DNA from: Atopobiaceae bacterium
GTDB taxonomy: Bacteria; Actinomycetota; Coriobacteriia; Coriobacteriales; Atopobiaceae
Assembly (NCBI GenBank): GCA_017533825.1
Contig: JAFWIE010000044.1
Location: forward strand, 1 to 64,000
DNA length: 64,000 nt
Reading direction: 5' to 3'
Positions 43,452 through 52,986 of this stretch are shown piece by piece. A program made the translations under genes and the position numbers. Below the pieces are notes generated by a model, which saw only the letters and a program-made list of their open reading frames with translations, made no database searches and had not been told where the DNA came from. How positions within the stretch are numbered: position 1 is the first letter of the stretch; each line of letters begins with the position of its first letter.

Positions 43452-44753
43452 TCAGACTACCTTGTCGATGCGTAGGCCCTCGAGCGTCCGGCTCATGCGA
43501 TCGTCCGCTCGCAATGTGATGATGGTCCCCTCTTCAGAGTATTCCTCATGAATCACGTGGCCCTGCTCGTGCACATAACGTACGACTGACCCTTGGTCGA
43601 ACGGAACGAGTATCGTGATGCTGGAGTCAGAGCTGGCTGCTTCGCGTGTAAGGCGATACCCGAGCGATGATAGCCCGCTGCCTGTCGCAGCCGAGACGAA
43701 CTCAGCATCTGGATGCATGGATCGTAGGTGGGCAAGCTCATCGGGAGCAAGCAAATCGCATTTGTTGAGCACGAGCACGCACGGGGCTTCGGTCACCCCT
43801 ATGTCATCGAGGACCTTGCGAACGGTGGCAAGCTGTTCGTCGAGATTCGCGTCGTGCGCGTCTGCCACCAAGAGCAGGAGGTCCGCGGACCGTGCCTCAG
43901 AAAGTGTCGACTTGAAGGACTCGACGAGCATGGTGGGGAGCTTCTGGATGAAGCCGACGGTATCGGTAATCGTCGCCTTGCGTCCGTCTTGAAGCACGAG
44001 CGCGCGTGTCGTGGGGTCGAGCGTGGCGAAAAGCTCATCCTGTACATATGCCGTTGCTCCAGTGAGGGCGTTAAGCAGGGTGGATTTGCCCGCGTTGGTG
44101 TAGCCGACCAAGGCGACGCGGTACGTGTTGCTGGCACGGCGCGACTTGCTTTGTTCTCCCCTACGCTCTTCCAACTGGGCGAGCTCACGCTTGAGGGTGG
44201 TGATTCTCGCACGGATGATGCGGCGGTCCACTTCCAGCTGGCTTTCGCCTTGGCCGAAGCGACTGCCGATGCCGCCCCTCGTCTGCTCGCGAACCAGATG
44301 GCTCCACATGCCACGCAGACGGGGTAGCAGGTACTGGTTCTGGGCCAGCTGAACTTGAATCCTGCCCTCGTGGGTGGAGGCATGGCGACCAAAGATGTCG
44401 AGGATGAGCGCCGTGCGGTCAATCACCTTGATGTCTTTGCCCATGATGCGCTCGAGGTTCGCCTGTTGGGAGGGAGAGAGCTCGTCGTCGAAGACGACCA
44501 CGTCCACGTCTTGTGCTATTGCGTCCTCGGCAATCTGTGCGGCCTTTCCTGAGCCGATGTAGGTCTTGGGAACGGGCTTGTTGAGTCTCTGCACATAGGA
44601 ACCGACAACCTCACCATCCGCCGTTTGCACGAGACGAGTGAGCTCGGCAAGAGACTCCTCTACCCGCCAGAGGGTGTTGGTCGGTCCGTCTACGCCGACG
44701 ACGAACACGCGCTCGCGCTCTCGCTTGGTGGGTTGAGGCTCAAAGCGTGCCAT
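43452..44753 (-). CDS. hflX: Ribosome-associated GTPase HflX
   Basis: A 433-aa HflX. The N-terminal HflX domain has YIGSGKAAQIAED and VVFDDELSPSQQANLER, a coiled coil (KRELAQLEERRGEQSKSRR) and the Gly-rich GGIGSRFGQGESQLE. The G domain has the P-loop GYTNAGKS (residues 217-224), DTVGFI and NKCD. It rescues or splits stalled ribosomes. The start at 44753 gives MARFEPQPTKRERERV and overlaps the end of miaA by 14 bases; the miaA-hflX order is conserved in many bacteria. Confidence 0.93.
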   Translation of the reverse strand: MARFEPQPTKRERERVFVVGVDGPTNTLWRVEESLAELTRLVQTADGEVVGSYVQRLNKPVPKTYIGSGKAAQIAEDAIAQDVDVVVFDDELSPSQQANLERIMGKDIKVIDRTALILDIFGRHASTHEGRIQVQLAQNQYLLPRLRGMWSHLVREQTRGGIGSRFGQGESQLEVDRRIIRARITTLKRELAQLEERRGEQSKSRRASNTYRVALVGYTNAGKSTLLNALTGATAYVQDELFATLDPTTRALVLQDGRKATITDTVGFIQKLPTMLVESFKSTLSEARSADLLLLVADAHDANLDEQLATVRKVLDDIGVTEAPCVLVLNKCDLLAPDELAHLRSMHPDAEFVSAATGSGLSSLGYRLTREAASSDSSITILVPFDQGSVVRYVHEQGHVIHEEYSEEGTIITLRADDRMSRTLEGLRIDKVV

Positions 44754-45711
44754 GCGCGTCCTCCTCGGGGGTCGGCGATGCGGTGATGTGTCGCTCCCAT
44801 TCCTTGCATATGTGCAAGGCCGCATCAGTGGGACTGCAAGTGGAGAGATCAATCATGTCTGCGCGCCCGTCGCGTTGTAGCCAGCTGAGTTGCCGCTTCG
44901 CATAATGACGCGTGTTGCGCTTCACGAGGTTCTTTGCTTCCTCGAGGTCAATCAAGCCATCGACGAGCTGCAAGACTTCCTTGTAGCCTATGGCCTGGCT
45001 TGCGGTCTGAGAGGTGCGAAGCCCCTGTGCGTCGAGGGCACGAACCTCATCCACGAGGCCGTCGGCAAACATCTGCTCGACGCGCTTGTCAATGCGCGCA
45101 TAGAGAACCTCGCGTGGCCAGACGAGCGCCCAAAGGGCGGCGTCGTAGTATGGCTGATGTTGGCGCAGTCCCTCGTTACGTGTGGCATAGGACTGACCGT
45201 CATCGCAGAGCTCGAGTGCGCGTATCACGCGTCGGACGTTGTTTGGATGAATGAGAGCGGCACTTCGGGCATCGCGCTCAAGAAGCATTGCGTAGAGCGC
45301 TTGCGGGCCTTCATCACGTGCCAGGCGCTCATAGGCCGCACGTCGCTCGTCGATTACCTCCCCCGTGGGAAACTCGAGCTGGTCGATGACTGCGTCGAGG
45401 TAGAGGCCCGTACCGCCACAGAGGACGGGTACTCCCCCTTCCGCGGCTATCGCATCGCAGCAGGCTCGGGCATCGCGTTGGAATTGCGCCACCGAGTATG
45501 TGGTGCCTACATCGGTGACGTCCACCATGTGGAGTGGCACGCGCCGGTGAGCAGGGTCGAGTTTGGCGGTGCCGATGTCCATCCCGCGGTATACCTGCAT
45601 CGAGTCGACGGAGACGACCTCGCCGCCAAGTTGCATCGCAACAAGTTCCGCCACATCGCTTTTGCCGCTCGCCGTAGGGCCCACAATGCAGGCCACACGA
45701 ACAAGACTCAT
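44740..45711 (-). CDS. miaA: tRNA dimethylallyltransferase
   Basis: A 323-aa enzyme. It has the P-loop GPTASGKS (residues 11-18), the substrate Asp in SVDSMQVYRGMDIGTAK, GGTGLYLDAVI and the late TSQTASQAIGYKE motif. It attaches dimethylallyl to A37 of tRNAs reading codons starting with U. The stop of miaB overlaps its ATG by 4 bases; MiaB then thiomethylates the same base. Confidence 0.94.
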   Translation of the reverse strand: MSLVRVACIVGPTASGKSDVAELVAMQLGGEVVSVDSMQVYRGMDIGTAKLDPAHRRVPLHMVDVTDVGTTYSVAQFQRDARACCDAIAAEGGVPVLCGGTGLYLDAVIDQLEFPTGEVIDERRAAYERLARDEGPQALYAMLLERDARSAALIHPNNVRRVIRALELCDDGQSYATRNEGLRQHQPYYDAALWALVWPREVLYARIDKRVEQMFADGLVDEVRALDAQGLRTSQTASQAIGYKEVLQLVDGLIDLEEAKNLVKRNTRHYAKRQLSWLQRDGRADMIDLSTCSPTDAALHICKEWERHITASPTPEEDAHGTL

Positions 45712-47075
45712 CGAGGATCGCCGACCATCGACCCGCGAAGGTACCAGGTACGTGCCTCCGAGACCTTCACATCGACCAGCTGCCCTACGAGTTCTTCCGC
45801 GGTGCGCGATGCGGGAAGGTCGAAGTGAACCGTCTGGTTCTTTCTGCTGTGGCCGACGAGAACGTTCTGGCTGCGCTTCGAGGGACCCTCGACCAGCACC
45901 TCGGCGACGGCTCCCAAATCCTTCTGATTTGCATCGTGCGCGAGCTGCGCGACGAGCTCAGCGAGCCTCTCGAAGCGTGCCTGTATCACGTCGTGCGGCG
46001 TGTCGTCGTGCATCTTTGCGGCAGGCGTTCCGTCGCGCTTGCTGTAGATGAAGGTGTAGGCTGACGAGAAGCCGACCTTCTCAACGAGCGAGAGGGTGTC
46101 CGCAAAGTCTTCCTCCGTCTCTCCGGGAAACCCGACGATGATGTCGGTAGAAAGCGCGATGTGGGGCATAGCAGCTCGCAGGTGCTCGACGAGGTCGAGG
46201 TATTCCTCGCGGGTATAGCTGCGGTTCATTGCGCGTAGGATGCGGGTTGACCCACTTTGCACCGCAAGGTGCAGGTGCGGCATGACAGCGGGCGTCTGCG
46301 CCATGGCCTCAATGACGGAGTCGGAGAGGTCTTTGGGGTTGGATGACGTGAAGCGTAGTCGTTCGATGCCTGTGGCTCCGACGGCTCTGAGCAGCTCATC
46401 GAAGCGTGGCTTGCCGTAGTTGTCGCGGCCGTAAGAATTGACGTTCTGGCCGAGCAGGCAAATCTCCCTCGCTCCCTCTCCTACGAGGAGCTCGCATTCG
46501 GCAACTACGGATTCCATGGTGCGGCTGCGCTCGCGACCACGCACATACGGCACGATGCAGTAGGTGCAGAAGTTGTTGCATCCCGTCATGATGGGAACCC
46601 ACGCGTGGAAGCGCGTGGCACGATGCGTCGGGAGATCGGTGGAGAAGCCGCGGGTGTCCTCTTCGGTGCATACGAGTAGCTCGTGCGTACGCCGCTCGAA
46701 TGCCCTCTGGAGGAGTTCGGGGAGCGAAGCGAGCGCAGAGGTGCCAAACACGACGTCGGCATTTGGAATGTTGGTCCGAATGCGGTCGCCATCGCGCTGC
46801 GCAATGCAGCCGCCGATGGCAAGGACGCGATGACCGGAGGGCGATGCGGGAGCGCTGACGAGAGCCGTTGCCTGACCATAGAGACGCGTATCGGCATTCT
46901 CGCGGACGCAACACGTCATGAAAACGACGATATCGGCTTCCTCGATGCTTTCGACGAGGTTACAGCCACATGACTCGAGCACGCCCGAGACGCGCTCCGA
47001 GTCATGCAGGTTCATCTGGCATCCAAACGTTCGGATGAAGTAGGTCTTGCCGACGAGCTGGTTATAACCTGCCAT
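45708..47075 (-). CDS. miaB: tRNA-2-methylthio-N6-dimethylallyladenosine synthase
   Basis: A 455-aa methylthiotransferase. It has the UPF0004 domain (FGCQMNLHDSERV and CCVRENA), the radical SAM cluster CNNFCTYC, and a TRAM domain at the end (GPSKRSQNVLVGHSRKNQ). It adds the methylthio group to i6A37 made by MiaA. It starts directly after the spoVS stop codon, so spoVS-miaB-miaA-hflX forms one run. Confidence 0.94.
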   Translation of the reverse strand: MAGYNQLVGKTYFIRTFGCQMNLHDSERVSGVLESCGCNLVESIEEADIVVFMTCCVRENADTRLYGQATALVSAPASPSGHRVLAIGGCIAQRDGDRIRTNIPNADVVFGTSALASLPELLQRAFERRTHELLVCTEEDTRGFSTDLPTHRATRFHAWVPIMTGCNNFCTYCIVPYVRGRERSRTMESVVAECELLVGEGAREICLLGQNVNSYGRDNYGKPRFDELLRAVGATGIERLRFTSSNPKDLSDSVIEAMAQTPAVMPHLHLAVQSGSTRILRAMNRSYTREEYLDLVEHLRAAMPHIALSTDIIVGFPGETEEDFADTLSLVEKVGFSSAYTFIYSKRDGTPAAKMHDDTPHDVIQARFERLAELVAQLAHDANQKDLGAVAEVLVEGPSKRSQNVLVGHSRKNQTVHFDLPASRTAEELVGQLVDVKVSEARTWYLRGSMVGDPR

Positions 47076-47396
47076 TTAGACTGCAGACCCCACGACAGTA
47101 CCCATGGAGAATGGGTTGGAAGCATTCGATGAAATCTGGTGGACGTATACCGCGATGCGAATGGCCGTGCGGCTCTCTCCACCAATCTCGATGTCGGAGA
47201 AGGTCGGGGCGCAGGAGATGTCGACACCCGTCGGTATGAGAAAACCTCGCGCGATGGCAATGGCCTTGATGGCTTGGTTGACGGCACCAGCGCCTACGCA
47301 CTGGATATTGACGGGAACGCCATCCTTCACCATACCCGCTATGGCACCCGCCACCGATGCTGGCGAGGACTTGCTCGATACCTTTAGAAAATCCAT
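47076..47396 (-). CDS. spoVS: Stage V sporulation protein S family (SpoVS)
   Basis: A 106-aa Alba-fold protein. It starts MDFLKVSSKSSPASVAGAIA, with VPVNIQCVGAGAVNQAIKAI and RGFLIPTGVDISCAPTF. The C-terminus is about 15 residues longer than the Bacillus form. AGGAG upstream and the family start support 47396. In Bacillus it affects sporulation and division. Here no spore genes are seen, so its role must differ; it lies, as in many Firmicutes, close to rny. Confidence 0.9.
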   Translation of the reverse strand: MDFLKVSSKSSPASVAGAIAGMVKDGVPVNIQCVGAGAVNQAIKAIAIARGFLIPTGVDISCAPTFSDIEIGGESRTAIRIAVYVHQISSNASNPFSMGTVVGSAV

Positions 47397-47522
47397 CGTT
47401 TGTTCTCCTAGGCGTGTCGACGCCATGTCTCGCATTTAGGATACGTTGTTAAGCAGTTTTATAGATTCTAACCACATTCACACAGAAAGAGAAGTCTCAA
47501 AGTAAAACATGCATAATGGGTA

Positions 47523-48587
47523 CTAGTCATCTTCAATGAATTCATAGGACACCGTGACTCTGCCGGCAGACATGCGAACGGTCGGATCGCAGGCCAAGCG
47601 CACAAAGTAGCGCTCTTCCAAAACGCGAAACGCCTCTCGTAACGCCTGCTGGAACACCTCCTCGTCACGCGCGTCGAGCGTCAGCTTGCGGCCGTCGGCG
47701 GAATCCAGCTGCGGCGTGCTCTGGGAGTTTGCTGAGCGCCCTCCGACTCTTGCGACGACGTTGACGAGGGGAGGCACTTGTCCGCGGAGAATGCGGTGCG
47801 CATTGCGCTCGGATATGTCGATGCCTACCACCTGTGCACGAGCTGCAAGCTCACGCGCGTCCTTTGCCATGGATGGCGATGCCGTGATGGGAATCCCGCA
47901 TTGCTCCTCATTGGCACCGAGGGGCATTGCCGGAGCGCAGCGTGCACGCATCGTCGCAAGTGCCTCCGAAGGCGAGCCTACATACACGTTGCATACGCCG
48001 CGTTCCTCCAAGCCAAACTCAACGCAGGTTCGGTATATGTTGTGTGGTCCGCGCACCGTGTAGTCTCCCGATGCGTGCGTCACGCGTGGCCATGTGGACT
48101 GGTCCGCACGCTCAGGCAGCGTGGAAACGTCAAAGACCACGCGAATTGCGCATCCCCTTCCTACGTCGGACTCGAGGACCTGGGCGGAGATTGCATTCTC
48201 CTTGATGGAGAAGAGTGCCATGCCACGTCCGTGCACGCCCCACTTGTCCATATGCATGGTGTCGAGCTTTGAGGTGACGCGTGCGTCAAAGACGCGTGCA
48301 TGAAGGGACGGCGGTATGCCGACCCCGTCGTCTATCACCAAGACGGTGCGAAGGTTTCCCTCACGAGTGGTGCCTACGAAGATGCGCTTGGCGCCAGCAT
48401 CACGAGCGTTGCGCAACAACTCGATGACCGCATCTTCGACGCAGCGCACATCGTGCTTCGCCTGCCTGCGCTCCGCCTCGGATATTCTGAGGCGCACATA
48501 GCCGTCGCCGAGACGCTCCTCGACTCTCATGCCGTCTCCGCCCTTCAGGGCGGAGACGAAGGTCAAGAGGTCGTTGTCGTCCGCCAT
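47523..48587 (-). CDS. GHKL-type ATP-binding protein (HATPase_c)
   Basis: A 354-aa protein with an N-terminal GHKL ATPase. DAVIELLRNARDAGA is the N box, VIDDGVGIPPS the G1 box, and KWGVHGRGMALFSI the lid and G2 region. The C-terminal 200 residues are not recognised (ARVGGRSANSQSTP, SYEFIEDD). It has no kinase dimerisation His, so it is more like MutL/Hsp90-type ATPases than a sensor kinase. It begins 9 bases after rny and lies between RNA-decay and tRNA-modification genes. ATG 48587 is used; function unknown. Confidence 0.7.
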   Translation of the reverse strand: MADDNDLLTFVSALKGGDGMRVEERLGDGYVRLRISEAERRQAKHDVRCVEDAVIELLRNARDAGAKRIFVGTTREGNLRTVLVIDDGVGIPPSLHARVFDARVTSKLDTMHMDKWGVHGRGMALFSIKENAISAQVLESDVGRGCAIRVVFDVSTLPERADQSTWPRVTHASGDYTVRGPHNIYRTCVEFGLEERGVCNVYVGSPSEALATMRARCAPAMPLGANEEQCGIPITASPSMAKDARELAARAQVVGIDISERNAHRILRGQVPPLVNVVARVGGRSANSQSTPQLDSADGRKLTLDARDEEVFQQALREAFRVLEERYFVRLACDPTVRMSAGRVTVSYEFIEDD

Positions 48588-48596
48588 GGACACCGC

Positions 48597-50147
48597 CTAC
48601 TTGGCGATGTCGACCGCGCGCGACTCGCGAATGACGACCACGCGTACCTGGCCGGGATACTCCATCTCGTCCTCGATCTGCGTCGCGATCTCGTGTGCGA
48701 GCACCGTGGCCTGCGCATCCGATACCTTGCTGGGCTCCACCATCACGTGCAACTCACGACCTGCTTGCATGGCATACGTGCGCTCGACGCCATCGTGTGC
48801 ATTCGAGATTTCCTCGAGCTTCTCGAGGCGCTTGATGTAGGCTTCCGCAGACTCGCGTCGCGCTCCCGGTCGAGCAGCCGAGATGGCGTCAGCCGCCTGT
48901 ACAAGCACGTCGAGGACGGAGGTCGCCTCCACGTCCGCATGATGCGCCTCGATGGCGTGGACGATCGCGGGACGCTCGCCATAACGACGCGCAAGGTCAG
49001 CACCTGTGACCGCGTGCGGCCCTTCGACCTCATGGTCGATGGCCTTGCCGAGGTCGTGGAGCAGGCCAGCGCGCTTGGCGGGAGCCTCGTCGAGGCCAAG
49101 CTCCGATGCCATCAGCCCGCACAGTGCGGAGACTTGGACTGAGTGCTGGAGGACGTTCTGGCCAAAGGACGTTCGATAGCGGAGAGAGCCGAGGGTCTTT
49201 ATGAGTTCAGGATGCAGGTCGTGGATACCCGCATCGAACGCCGCCTGCTCGCCCGCCTCTTGGATGCGTTCGTTCACGAGGCGCTCTGCCTTACGATACA
49301 TCTCCTCGATGCGGGCGGGATGGATGCGGCCGTCGGCAATGAGGTTCTCGAGCGTCACGCGCGCCGTTTCGCGTCGCACGGGCGAGAAGCTCGAGAGGAT
49401 GACGGTCTCGGGCGTGTCGTCGATGACGAGTGTGACCCCCGTTACCTGCTCGAAGGTGCGGATATTGCGACCTTCGCGTCCGATGATGCGGCCCTTGAGG
49501 TCATCGGACGGGATGTGGACCGAGGTGACCGTGATCTCTCCTGCTTGGTCGGCGGCACACCGCTGGATAGCCGTGGACACGATCTCGCGCGCAGTCTTGT
49601 CTGCCTGCGCACGCACGCGCTGCTCAGACTCGCGTAGAATCTGTGCCTCATCGCGGATCGTCTCGGCGCGTACGCGATCGAGAATCTCCTTGTGTGCATC
49701 CTCGCGCGTGAGGGCGGAGATGCGCTCAAGCTCCGCCTCCTGCTGGGCGTAGAGGCTCTCCACCTCGTTGCGGCGCTTGTCCACAGAGCTCTGCATCTTG
49801 GATACCTGCTCCTCGCGGCGATCGAGCGCGTCGTTGCGATGGTCGAGTGACTCCTCACGCTGCATGATGCGATTCTCCATGCGTTGGAGCTCGCCCTTGC
49901 GGCGCTTCTCTTCCTCCTCCGATTCCTGCTTGAGGCGCAGAATCTCCTCCTTGGCCTCCAAGACGGCGGCCTTGCGCGTCGTCTCGGCCTGAGTCTGTGC
50001 CTCCTGTGCGATGCGTTCTGCCTGCTCGCGTGCGGATTCGATCTGCTGGTCCGCCACCCGCACACGAGCGTTGTTCTTGCTATTTGAGTAAATATAACTA
50101 CCTACTGCACCCACTACGAGGCCCAAGACCCCTACCATGATTTCCAT
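48597..50147 (-). CDS. rny: Ribonuclease Y
   Basis: A 516-aa membrane-anchored endonuclease. The N-terminal helix (MEIMVGVLGLVVGAVGSYIY) is followed by a long coiled coil to about residue 200, a KH domain (VTSVHIPSDDLKGRIIGREG) and an HD domain (GLLHDLGKAIDHEVEG). It starts mRNA decay. Length and order are standard. A strong GAGGAG site precedes the ATG. An HD-phosphohydrolase partner is not needed. Confidence 0.95.
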   Translation of the reverse strand: MEIMVGVLGLVVGAVGSYIYSNSKNNARVRVADQQIESAREQAERIAQEAQTQAETTRKAAVLEAKEEILRLKQESEEEEKRRKGELQRMENRIMQREESLDHRNDALDRREEQVSKMQSSVDKRRNEVESLYAQQEAELERISALTREDAHKEILDRVRAETIRDEAQILRESEQRVRAQADKTAREIVSTAIQRCAADQAGEITVTSVHIPSDDLKGRIIGREGRNIRTFEQVTGVTLVIDDTPETVILSSFSPVRRETARVTLENLIADGRIHPARIEEMYRKAERLVNERIQEAGEQAAFDAGIHDLHPELIKTLGSLRYRTSFGQNVLQHSVQVSALCGLMASELGLDEAPAKRAGLLHDLGKAIDHEVEGPHAVTGADLARRYGERPAIVHAIEAHHADVEATSVLDVLVQAADAISAARPGARRESAEAYIKRLEKLEEISNAHDGVERTYAMQAGRELHVMVEPSKVSDAQATVLAHEIATQIEDEMEYPGQVRVVVIRESRAVDIAK

Positions 50148-50487
50148 TGCGGCTCCTCAGAACATGTAAGCGTATATAAGGGACCTCGGACGCACCAAAA
50201 GCATCACAAAGTCCATCGCCCGAGGCTCATTACGACCGCCACGCACAACAAACTGCTCTGTAGATAACACACAAAACAAAGGCAAGCGTCGCCATGAAAG
50301 GCGGACGCAGAAAGCTCAAACGACAATACCATCGTATGGTTCAAAGAATTTCGTGTCAAACAGCAGGAAACGCTTGTAGCTTGAAGTCAGACAAAAAACA
50401 TCGAATGGGCGTATCACCTGCGATTGAGGTTCTCGTGCAGTCCGACGCTGGCATGCCAACCACCGTCGGACTGCACTTCGAACCGCG
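50148..50487. other. rny-recX intergenic region
   Basis: About 340 bases upstream of rny and downstream of recX. A strong hairpin is at 50435-50476. The rest shows no gene. The rny promoter must lie here, but I cannot place both boxes with confidence. Confidence 0.5.
50435..50476 (-). terminator. Hairpin after recX
   Basis: A perfect 13-bp stem (gtgcagtccgacg at 50435-50447, cgtcggactgcac at 50464-50476) with a 16-base loop, 12 bases after the recX stop. No T-run follows, so it may end transcription weakly or shield the 3' end. Confidence 0.6.
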
Positions 50488-51147
50488 TCATCCCAGCGAC
50501 TCGCGTGCGGCTCTGAGAGCGATTCCCTGGGAGAATCCCCTCCCCACAAGGAACCGTGCGAGCTTACCGCAGGCGTTTGGCTCCTTCACATGCTTGCGGG
50601 TGGCCACATCCAACGCGCGCTGGTATTCCTCGTCCATCGCGAGGAAGTCATCCGGCCATCCGACGAGAGTCGAGACGTCGATCCCACGCTTGCCAAGCTC
50701 CATCTCTATGCGCTTGATACCCCACCCGCTGCGAGACTTGCGTTGAGCGAAGCGCTCGGCAAACCTCACGTCATCCAGAAGGCCGCACCGTTCTCCAACG
50801 GAGAGGGCATGCTCTACGGCGAATCGTGGATAGCCGTCGCGTCCAAGACGTGCCATCAATTCGCCCTTGGCCATGTCGCGTCGTTCCAGATGCGAGAACA
50901 TGCGCTCCTTGGCGCAGGACCTCTGCAAATCGGTGACGGTCTCAAGCAGCTCCTTACGGGTGACGGTGCGGAGTTCCCCTCGTTTGCTGCGGAGGTTGAG
51001 TGCCTTTCCCACGGCAAGAGGAAGGAGGATTTCTTCGGCACTTTGGCCAGGCACCTCGATCACCAGTGTGGAGCGTGGCCGGTCCGCCCAGCTCGGACAA
51101 TGACGCTGGGCGGGCAGGATGACCTCCCACTGCACCGGTTCTTGCAT
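50488..51147 (-). CDS. recX: Regulatory protein RecX
   Basis: A 219-aa protein, longer than usual because of an N-terminal extension of about 60 residues. The RecX core shows FSHLERRDMAKGELMARLGR, LDDVRFAERFAQRKSRSGWG and RALDVATRKHVKEPNACGKL. It inhibits RecA filaments. It begins 7 bases after recA and shares its transcript, so it should be SOS-induced. Confidence 0.9.
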   Translation of the reverse strand: MQEPVQWEVILPAQRHCPSWADRPRSTLVIEVPGQSAEEILLPLAVGKALNLRSKRGELRTVTRKELLETVTDLQRSCAKERMFSHLERRDMAKGELMARLGRDGYPRFAVEHALSVGERCGLLDDVRFAERFAQRKSRSGWGIKRIEMELGKRGIDVSTLVGWPDDFLAMDEEYQRALDVATRKHVKEPNACGKLARFLVGRGFSQGIALRAARESLG

Positions 51148-51154
51148 GGCCTAC

Positions 51155-52267
51155 CTATACCTCTTCGAACATCATGTCTTCGTCGGGCTCGTCGATGAAG
51201 TCGGGCTCGCCGACGCGCTCGTCTCCGAGCTCAAGACCACAGGCGACGCGCACCTGGTGCTCGATGTCCTCCATGAATTCGGGATGCTCGGTGAGGAACG
51301 CCTTGGCCGCCTCGCGTCCTTGGCCAAGCTTCTCGGTGGGCCCGTACGTGTACCACGATCCGGACTTGTTGATGATCTCGTATTCGACTGCCATGTCGAG
51401 GATGGAGCCTTCCTTGGAGATGCCCGTCCCGTACATGATGTCGAACTCTGCCGACTTGAAGGGTGCTGCGACTTTGTTCTTTACCACCTTGACGCGTGCG
51501 CGAGAGCCGATGATGTCGCCATCCTTCTTTATGCTGTCTATGCGACGGATGTCCAGGCGCACGGATGCGTAGAACTTGAGGGCGCGTCCTCCGGGCGTGG
51601 TCTCGGGGTTGCCGAACATCACGCCGATCTTCTCCCTGAGCTGGTTGATGAAGATGCAGGTGGTCTTCGACTTGGAGAGCGAGCCTGCGAGCTTGCGAAG
51701 CGCTTGGCTCATGAGACGTGCTTGGAGTCCAACGGAGCTGTCGCCGATCTCCCCTTCGATTTCTGCCCGAGGCACGAGCGCCGGGACAGAGTCAATGACG
51801 ATGACGTCGATGGCGCCAGAGCGTACGAGCATGTCGCAGATCTCCAGCCCCTGCTCACCGGTATCCGGTTGCGAGATGAGCACCTCATCGATATCGACGC
51901 CGATGCGCGCCGCATACCCTGGATCCAGCGCGTGCTCGGCGTCGATGAAGGCGACTACACCGCCCATGGCCTGCGCCTCGGCAAGAATCTCCAAGGAGAG
52001 AGTGGTCTTGCCCGAGGACTCGGGACCAAAGATCTCTATGATGCGACCACGAGGGACACCGCCGATTCCGAGGGCTGCGTCGAGTGCGATGGAGCCGGTG
52101 GGGATAGCCTCGACCTCGAGTTCCGGCCCGCCATCGCCGAATCGCATGATTGCGCCCTTGCCGAACTTCTTCTCGATCTCCTTTGTGGTGCTTTCCACAA
52201 CTGCGTCGCGCTCCTCGCCATACGTGCGGGGGCGAATCTCCCTTGTGACGGCTTTGCTGCGTGCCAT
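51155..52267 (-). CDS. recA: Recombinase A
   Basis: A 370-aa RecA. The Walker A GPESSGKT is at residues 81-88, Walker B is in [10 protein letters not shown], and the L2 loop region ([20 protein letters not shown]) is intact. The acidic C-terminus ([17 protein letters not shown]) is typical. It promotes strand exchange and LexA self-cleavage. A perfect LexA box at 52304 lies in its leader. Confidence 0.97.
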   Translation of the reverse strand: MARSKAVTREIRPRTYGEERDAVVESTTKEIEKKFGKGAIMRFGDGGPELEVEAIPTGSIALDAALGIGGVPRGRIIEIFGPESSGKTTLSLEILAEAQAMGGVVAFIDAEHALDPGYAARIGVDIDEVLISQPDTGEQGLEICDMLVRSGAIDVIVIDSVPALVPRAEIEGEIGDSSVGLQARLMSQALRKLAGSLSKSKTTCIFINQLREKIGVMFGNPETTPGGRALKFYASVRLDIRRIDSIKKDGDIIGSRARVKVVKNKVAAPFKSAEFDIMYGTGISKEGSILDMAVEYEIINKSGSWYTYGPTEKLGQGREAAKAFLTEHPEFMEDIEHQVRVACGLELGDERVGEPDFIDEPDEDMMFEEV

Positions 52268-52303
52268 GCGAAGTCCTTTCTGTTGCCTGCACTAATGATA
52301 CAG

Positions 52304-52317
52304 CGAACACGCGTTCG
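52304..52317. promoter_or_regulatory. LexA box of recA
   Basis: cgaacacgcgttcg is a perfect palindrome fitting CGAAC-n4-GTTCG. It lies 37 bases before the recA ATG and about 20 bases downstream of the -10. Confidence 0.9.
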
Positions 52318-52337
52318 TTGCAAGCGCTTGTGAGTAG

Positions 52338-52346
52338 ATTGTAGCA
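52338..52346 (-). promoter_or_regulatory. Extended -10 promoter of recA
   Basis: On the minus strand TGCTACAAT fits an extended -10 (TGnTAnAAT). Transcription would begin near 52331, so the LexA box covers about +14 to +27 and would block early elongation. Confidence 0.5.
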
Positions 52347-52473
52347 ACCCCGAATTACGCAATTTCCCCGCTAGCACACACGAATTGAGCGGGAAAACGC
52401 AACAATGACTGTCCGACAAGCCCGTGAGCAGGTGAAATGGCCAAAATGTTGAAACCAAACGATTTTGCACACG

Positions 52474-52986
52474 CTAATTCGAGATTCTGGAATCAACGAA
52501 TCTGAGATGCTCGAGCAGAAGGCTGAGGGCGACGCGAACGGCTTGAGCGCGAACCTCTGCTCGGTCTCCGGAGAGGAGCCTACGCACGGAATGCGTGCCG
52601 TGAACCGACGAGACCGCAAACCACACCGTGCCGACCGGCTTTCCGGGTTCGGCACCAGTGGGTCCGGCGATGCCAGTCGTGGATACCGCCACATCGCACT
52701 GCAGCGCGAGTCGTGCGCCCTGCGACATCTGTCGTGCGCAGATTCCTGAGACGACACCTAAGCCTGCAGTACTGCAGACGGCATGATCGACCCCAAGCAG
52801 CGCCTGCTTCACTTCGGCGGCATAGCTGACCACCCCACCCCGAACGGCAGCGGACGAGCCAGAGACGTCCGTGAGGGCGGCACACACCAATCCGCCCGTA
52901 CAAGACTCTGCGGTTCCTACGGTCATGCCCAGACGAGCTGCCTCTTCAATGACGAGCTTCGCAAGGGCGCTGCTGTTAGCGGGCAC
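52474..52986 (-). CDS. pncC: Nicotinamide-nucleotide amidase (CinA C-terminal domain)
   Basis: A 170-aa stand-alone CinA C-terminal domain. Motifs are TVGTAESCTGGLVCAALTDV (nucleophile Ser), GVVSYAAEVKQALLGV and STTGIAGPTGAEPGKPVGTV. It recycles nicotinamide mononucleotide. The N-terminal molybdopterin-like domain of full CinA is absent. The GTG at 52986 has GGGAG before it and overlaps pgsA by 11 bases; a longer frame is only pgsA shadow. Its place before recA matches the classical pgsA-cinA-recA order. Confidence 0.88.
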   Translation of the reverse strand: MPANSSALAKLVIEEAARLGMTVGTAESCTGGLVCAALTDVSGSSAAVRGGVVSYAAEVKQALLGVDHAVCSTAGLGVVSGICARQMSQGARLALQCDVAVSTTGIAGPTGAEPGKPVGTVWFAVSSVHGTHSVRRLLSGDRAEVRAQAVRVALSLLLEHLRFVDSRISN

